From positions 1 through 64,000 of the forward strand of contig JAADHC010000022.1 in NCBI GenBank assembly GCA_013152085.1: a stretch of 64,000 nt of DNA. Reading direction: 5' to 3'. Source of the DNA: Chlorobiota bacterium (GTDB taxonomy: Bacteria > Bacteroidota > Bacteroidia > Bacteroidales > VadinHA17). The notes beneath the pieces are model-generated. The model was not told the DNA's origin, did not search any database, and was given only the letters and a program-made list of their open reading frames with translations. Shown here piece by piece: positions 61,537 through 64,000 of the stretch (positions within the stretch are counted from its first letter, which is position 1; each line of letters begins with the position of its first letter). Made by a program: the position numbers and the translations under genes.

Positions 61537-62541
61537 TTGAAAGTTCCGGAAAAAATAGTACCTCCTTTTATCAGGAGAATAAAAAAGATCAGATTTGACC
61601 GGAACTTTTTTGTTTTTCTTTTTTTCCTGGTACTTGCATCTATTTTCTGGTTTTTTAATCAGTTAAGTAAAGATACACAGGCGGTTATATCTTATCCGGT
61701 GCGCTATGAAATTACTTTTCCTGACCAGATTCTTGTGAATAAATTGCCCGGAAAGCTTAAGTTCAGCCTGAAAGGAGATGGATATACCCTGCTTAAATAC
61801 ATTATTCAGCCTAAGATCAACCCTATCGTACTCAATGTGCAGAGTTATCCGCTTCGTCCTCTCCCCGGTGAGGATGAGGGGACCTATTACCTGTTGACAT
61901 CTTATATTCGCGGGGCCGTAAGTGACCAGCTTTCTCCGGAACTGAACCTGATCGGTATATCCCCGGATACGCTGGTTTTTGTCTTCGACAGCATTGTAAG
62001 AAAGAAATTACCTTTGATACCGGATATACAACTGAACCTCACGCGCCAGGTTATGCTTAAAGAACCTATGAAATTAACCCCTGATTCAATCATGGTTACC
62101 GGACCCGGCAGGGTTTTGGATACCCTGGACCAGGTAAAAACCGTTTCTTTACGGTTTGATGAAGTTGAAAAACCTTTTCATAAGGAGATCGCCCTCAGGG
62201 CCATGAATGATGTTTCTGTTAACCCGCGGAAAGTTTCTCTTGATGTTGAAGTGGAACAATTCACCGAAGCCTCGGTTGAAATACCACTTGCAGCATGGAA
62301 TGTCCCTGACAGTCTTGTCCTTAAAACATTCCCCTCAAAGGTAACCGTGCTTTTTCATGTAGTACTGAGCCGTTATAATCAGATTGGACCGGAATTATTT
62401 GATGCCGGAGTGGATTTCAATAATATTTCATCCTCAGGTACCGGAAAGATCAGGGTGGAATTGAGAAGAATCCCGGAAAATATAGAATCTGTAAGGATAA
62501 ACCCGGCAAGAGTAGATTATTTGATCGAAAAGAAACCGTGA
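61537..62541 (+). CDS. ybbR: YbbR-like domain protein
   Basis: The 334-residue protein has one N-terminal membrane span (about residues 24-42, FFVFLFFLVLASIFWFF). Several YbbR-like beta domains follow outside the membrane (for example IPDIQLNLTRQ, PDSIMVTGPGRVLDTLDQVK, and the closing SVRINPARVDYLI). YbbR proteins are linked to regulation of diadenylate cyclase in other bacteria. No cyclase gene lies beside it here. The likely start is TTG at 61537: no ATG stands in frame between the yajC stop and the membrane span. The stop overlaps the coaE GTG start by four bases. Confidence 0.82.
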   Translation: MKVPEKIVPPFIRRIKKIRFDRNFFVFLFFLVLASIFWFFNQLSKDTQAVISYPVRYEITFPDQILVNKLPGKLKFSLKGDGYTLLKYIIQPKINPIVLNVQSYPLRPLPGEDEGTYYLLTSYIRGAVSDQLSPELNLIGISPDTLVFVFDSIVRKKLPLIPDIQLNLTRQVMLKEPMKLTPDSIMVTGPGRVLDTLDQVKTVSLRFDEVEKPFHKEIALRAMNDVSVNPRKVSLDVEVEQFTEASVEIPLAAWNVPDSLVLKTFPSKVTVLFHVVLSRYNQIGPELFDAGVDFNNISSSGTGKIRVELRRIPENIESVRINPARVDYLIEKKP

Positions 62542-63161
62542 TTACTGTTGGCGTTACAGGTGGTATTGGTAGTGGTAAGTCACTGATTTGCCGGATATTT
62601 ACTGCGATGGATATCCCCGTTTACGAGGCCGACCGTCGTGCTGAAACGATTTTAAACGATGACCGGGATGTTCAACATGCCTTGTCCGGCCTGTTGGGAG
62701 AAAAAATATTCCGGGATGGAAAACCGGACAAAAGACTTATGGCGGATATCATCTTCCGGGATAAAGAGGTACTGAAGAAAGTGAACCGTATTATCCATCC
62801 AGCCGTACTTAACGATTTTATACTGTGGAAACGGCAGTACACGTTTTTACCTTATGTGATTCATGAAGCTGCCATTCTTTTTGAAAGTGGCGCAGACAAA
62901 ATCATGGATTTTGTTATTACGGTTTATGCCCCGGTTGATATGCGTATCCGACGCATCATGGAACGAGACGGTGTTACAGCTTCGGATGTAAGAATCCGTA
63001 TGAAAAATCAATGGAGCGAAAAAAAACGGCAGGAGAATGCAGATATTGTGGTTTATAATGATGAAAAACACCTTGTAATACCACAGGTTCTTTCCATCCA
63101 TAAAGCATTGGTGAAAAGAGCCGGTAATAAAATAACCGAAAATAAAAAATGGCAAGATTAG
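62538..63161 (+). CDS. coaE: Dephospho-CoA kinase
   Basis: CoaE phosphorylates dephospho-CoA, the last step of coenzyme A synthesis. The 207-residue protein begins at a GTG that overlaps the ybbR stop (GTGA). It has the P-loop TGGIGSGKSLICRI, the substrate motif YEADRRAE, IIHPAV and the lid-region arginines in DMRIRRIMERDG. The gene end overlaps the next gene by 13 bases. Confidence 0.94.
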   Translation: MITVGVTGGIGSGKSLICRIFTAMDIPVYEADRRAETILNDDRDVQHALSGLLGEKIFRDGKPDKRLMADIIFRDKEVLKKVNRIIHPAVLNDFILWKRQYTFLPYVIHEAAILFESGADKIMDFVITVYAPVDMRIRRIMERDGVTASDVRIRMKNQWSEKKRQENADIVVYNDEKHLVIPQVLSIHKALVKRAGNKITENKKWQD

Positions 63162-63865
63162 GAAAATGGATAGCCGGTGGCCTGGGATGGGCCTTTTTCG
63201 GCCCCCTGGGCGGAATCCTGGGTTTTGTACTCGGATCGCTTTTTGAAGAAAATAAGATCAAACCCGGTGACCCGAACAAAACCACACCGGCAGGTTTTAC
63301 CATGAGCCTGCTGGTATTACTGGCTGCAGTAATGAAAGCCGATGGTAAGGTCGTAAAATCTGAACTTGAGTATGTTAAAAAATACCTTATTCAGACCATG
63401 GGTGAGGAGCGTGCCAAAGAAGCATCCATTTATTTACGGGATATACTGAAACAGGAAATCCCGGTTCGGGATATTGCCATGCAAATTAAACAACATCTTG
63501 ATTATTCAAGCCGTTTGCAGTTATTACATTTGTTGTTCGGACTTTCTGCTGCCGACAATGTTTTTCATCCTTCCGAGGTGGATATGATTCGAAACATTGC
63601 AGGATTTCTTGGGATTTCTTCCCGGGATTTTGAATCCATACGGCATATGTTCCTTCCGGATACGGATGCAGCTTACCGGATACTGGGTGTCGAACGTACG
63701 GCTACAGATGAAGAGATAAAAAAAGCCTTTCGTACCATGGCTGTGAAGTATCATCCCGACAAGGTTAGCTATCTTGGTGAAGCTTATCAGAAAGTTGCAA
63801 AGGAAAAATTTCAGAAAATCAATGATGCTTATGCAACCATTAAGAAAGAGCGGGGGATGGCCTGA
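63149..63865 (+). CDS. TerB and J-domain protein (DjlA-like)
   Basis: The 238-residue protein starts with a glycine-rich, weakly hydrophobic stretch (about 5-30, GGLGWAFFGPLGGILGFVLG). A TerB-like helical domain follows (about 50-165), with MKADGKVVKSELEYVKKYL and DNVFHPSEVDMI. The C-terminal J domain (about 172-238) has the HPD motif in MAVKYHPDKVSYL, so it can stimulate a DnaK chaperone. The architecture matches DjlA-type co-chaperones. It is the last complete gene of the nusB-coaE set. Confidence 0.9.
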   Translation: MARLGKWIAGGLGWAFFGPLGGILGFVLGSLFEENKIKPGDPNKTTPAGFTMSLLVLLAAVMKADGKVVKSELEYVKKYLIQTMGEERAKEASIYLRDILKQEIPVRDIAMQIKQHLDYSSRLQLLHLLFGLSAADNVFHPSEVDMIRNIAGFLGISSRDFESIRHMFLPDTDAAYRILGVERTATDEEIKKAFRTMAVKYHPDKVSYLGEAYQKVAKEKFQKINDAYATIKKERGMA

Positions 63866-63923
63866 TTTTATCCCCGGGCCGGTTGTTTTATAACATGGTT
63901 GTTGCAGATTATATTTCTCATTT

Positions 63924-63931
63924 TATTTTTG
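63924..63931 (+). promoter_or_regulatory. -7 element for the DUF5606 gene
   Basis: TATTTTTG matches TAnnTTTG, 30 bases before the ATG at 63962. A GTTG at 63898-63901 stands near the -33 position. Confidence 0.45.
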
Positions 63932-63961
63932 TACAGGATTTTATTTAATAATTACAGGTAT

Positions 63962-64000
63962 ATGGAGTTTAAAGACATTATGGCAATATCAGGCAAACCC
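63962..64000 (+). CDS. DUF5606 protein, N-terminal fragment (runs off the window)
   Basis: The 13 codons encode MEFKDIMAISGKP, which matches the start of a small conserved Bacteroidota family (DUF5606), whose members begin with an IMAISGKPG-like stretch. The rest lies beyond the window. The call rests on this short but distinctive start and on its own promoter match. Confidence 0.65.
   Translation, partial: MEFKDIMAISGKP

Noticed and set aside
1-64000. tRNA, rRNA, insertion sequence, prophage or toxin-antitoxin genes
   Set aside because: Gaps between genes were read for tRNA-like arms, transposase motifs and paired small genes on both strands, and none was convincing. A covariance search could still find a small RNA missed by eye.

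Overview
The window looks like a chromosomal segment of a Bacteroidota bacterium, most likely of the order Bacteroidales or a close relative. The grounds are three tandem SusC/SusD pairs, Por-type (type IX) C-terminal sorting domains, Bacteroidota-type promoters (TTTG, about 21 bases, then TAnnTTTG), a fused FeoA-FeoB, a long NusB, and lineage-typical small genes (DUF3276, DUF5606, FeoB-associated Cys-rich protein). No rRNA, tRNA, CRISPR array, prophage or insertion sequence was seen. No species can be named from the sequence alone.

Layout. 1-100: the first codons of thrS on the minus strand. 270-4894: a DPP-IV-type secreted peptidase, an HGSNAT-like membrane acyltransferase and a PKD lipoprotein. 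5063-12321: the complete histidine biosynthesis operon hisG-D-C-B-H-A-F-IE. Its leader carries a good promoter, a short leader peptide with four consecutive His codons, an antiterminator and a terminator, which is a textbook attenuation arrangement. 12840-16567: a second S9 peptidase and an Omp85-like barrel on the minus strand. 16893-35509: three SusC/SusD pairs, interrupted by the histidine degradation genes hutI and ftcD and by a MORN-repeat protein. 35588-42052: two tandem arylsulfotransferase-like, type IX-sorted proteins flanked by two related lipoproteins. 42138-44708: cysD and cysN, separated by a patch of repeats. 44770-46166: a minus-strand set of three genes (NlpC/P60 protein lacking its cysteine, a 57-residue membrane protein, a Nudix hydrolase). 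46401-51581: a PgpH-like HD phosphohydrolase convergent with lolA-like and ftsK genes. 52829-54813: carbamate kinase and ornithine carbamoyltransferase. 54865-58543: a four-gene feo operon on the minus strand. 58660-64000: a thiamine-binding protein, a PUR-alpha-like protein, then nusB, a DUF1573 lipoprotein, yajC, ybbR, coaE, a TerB-DnaJ protein and the start of a DUF5606 gene.

Taken together the genes fit an organism that takes up peptides or other oligomers through SusCD pairs, trims peptides with S9 peptidases, and can both make and degrade histidine. It may also gain ATP from citrulline through ornithine carbamoyltransferase and carbamate kinase. No glycoside hydrolase, sulfatase or dedicated sigma/anti-sigma pair lies beside the SusCD pairs.

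The points most worth a second look are the histidine attenuator with its leader peptide, the arylsulfotransferase/lipoprotein block beside SusCD and cysDN, the NlpC/P60 protein with Glu in place of the catalytic Cys, a long perfect palindrome at the cysD promoter, a dispersed intergenic repeat found just upstream of three genes, and a relic of a Ser/Thr kinase that ends in a heptamer array.
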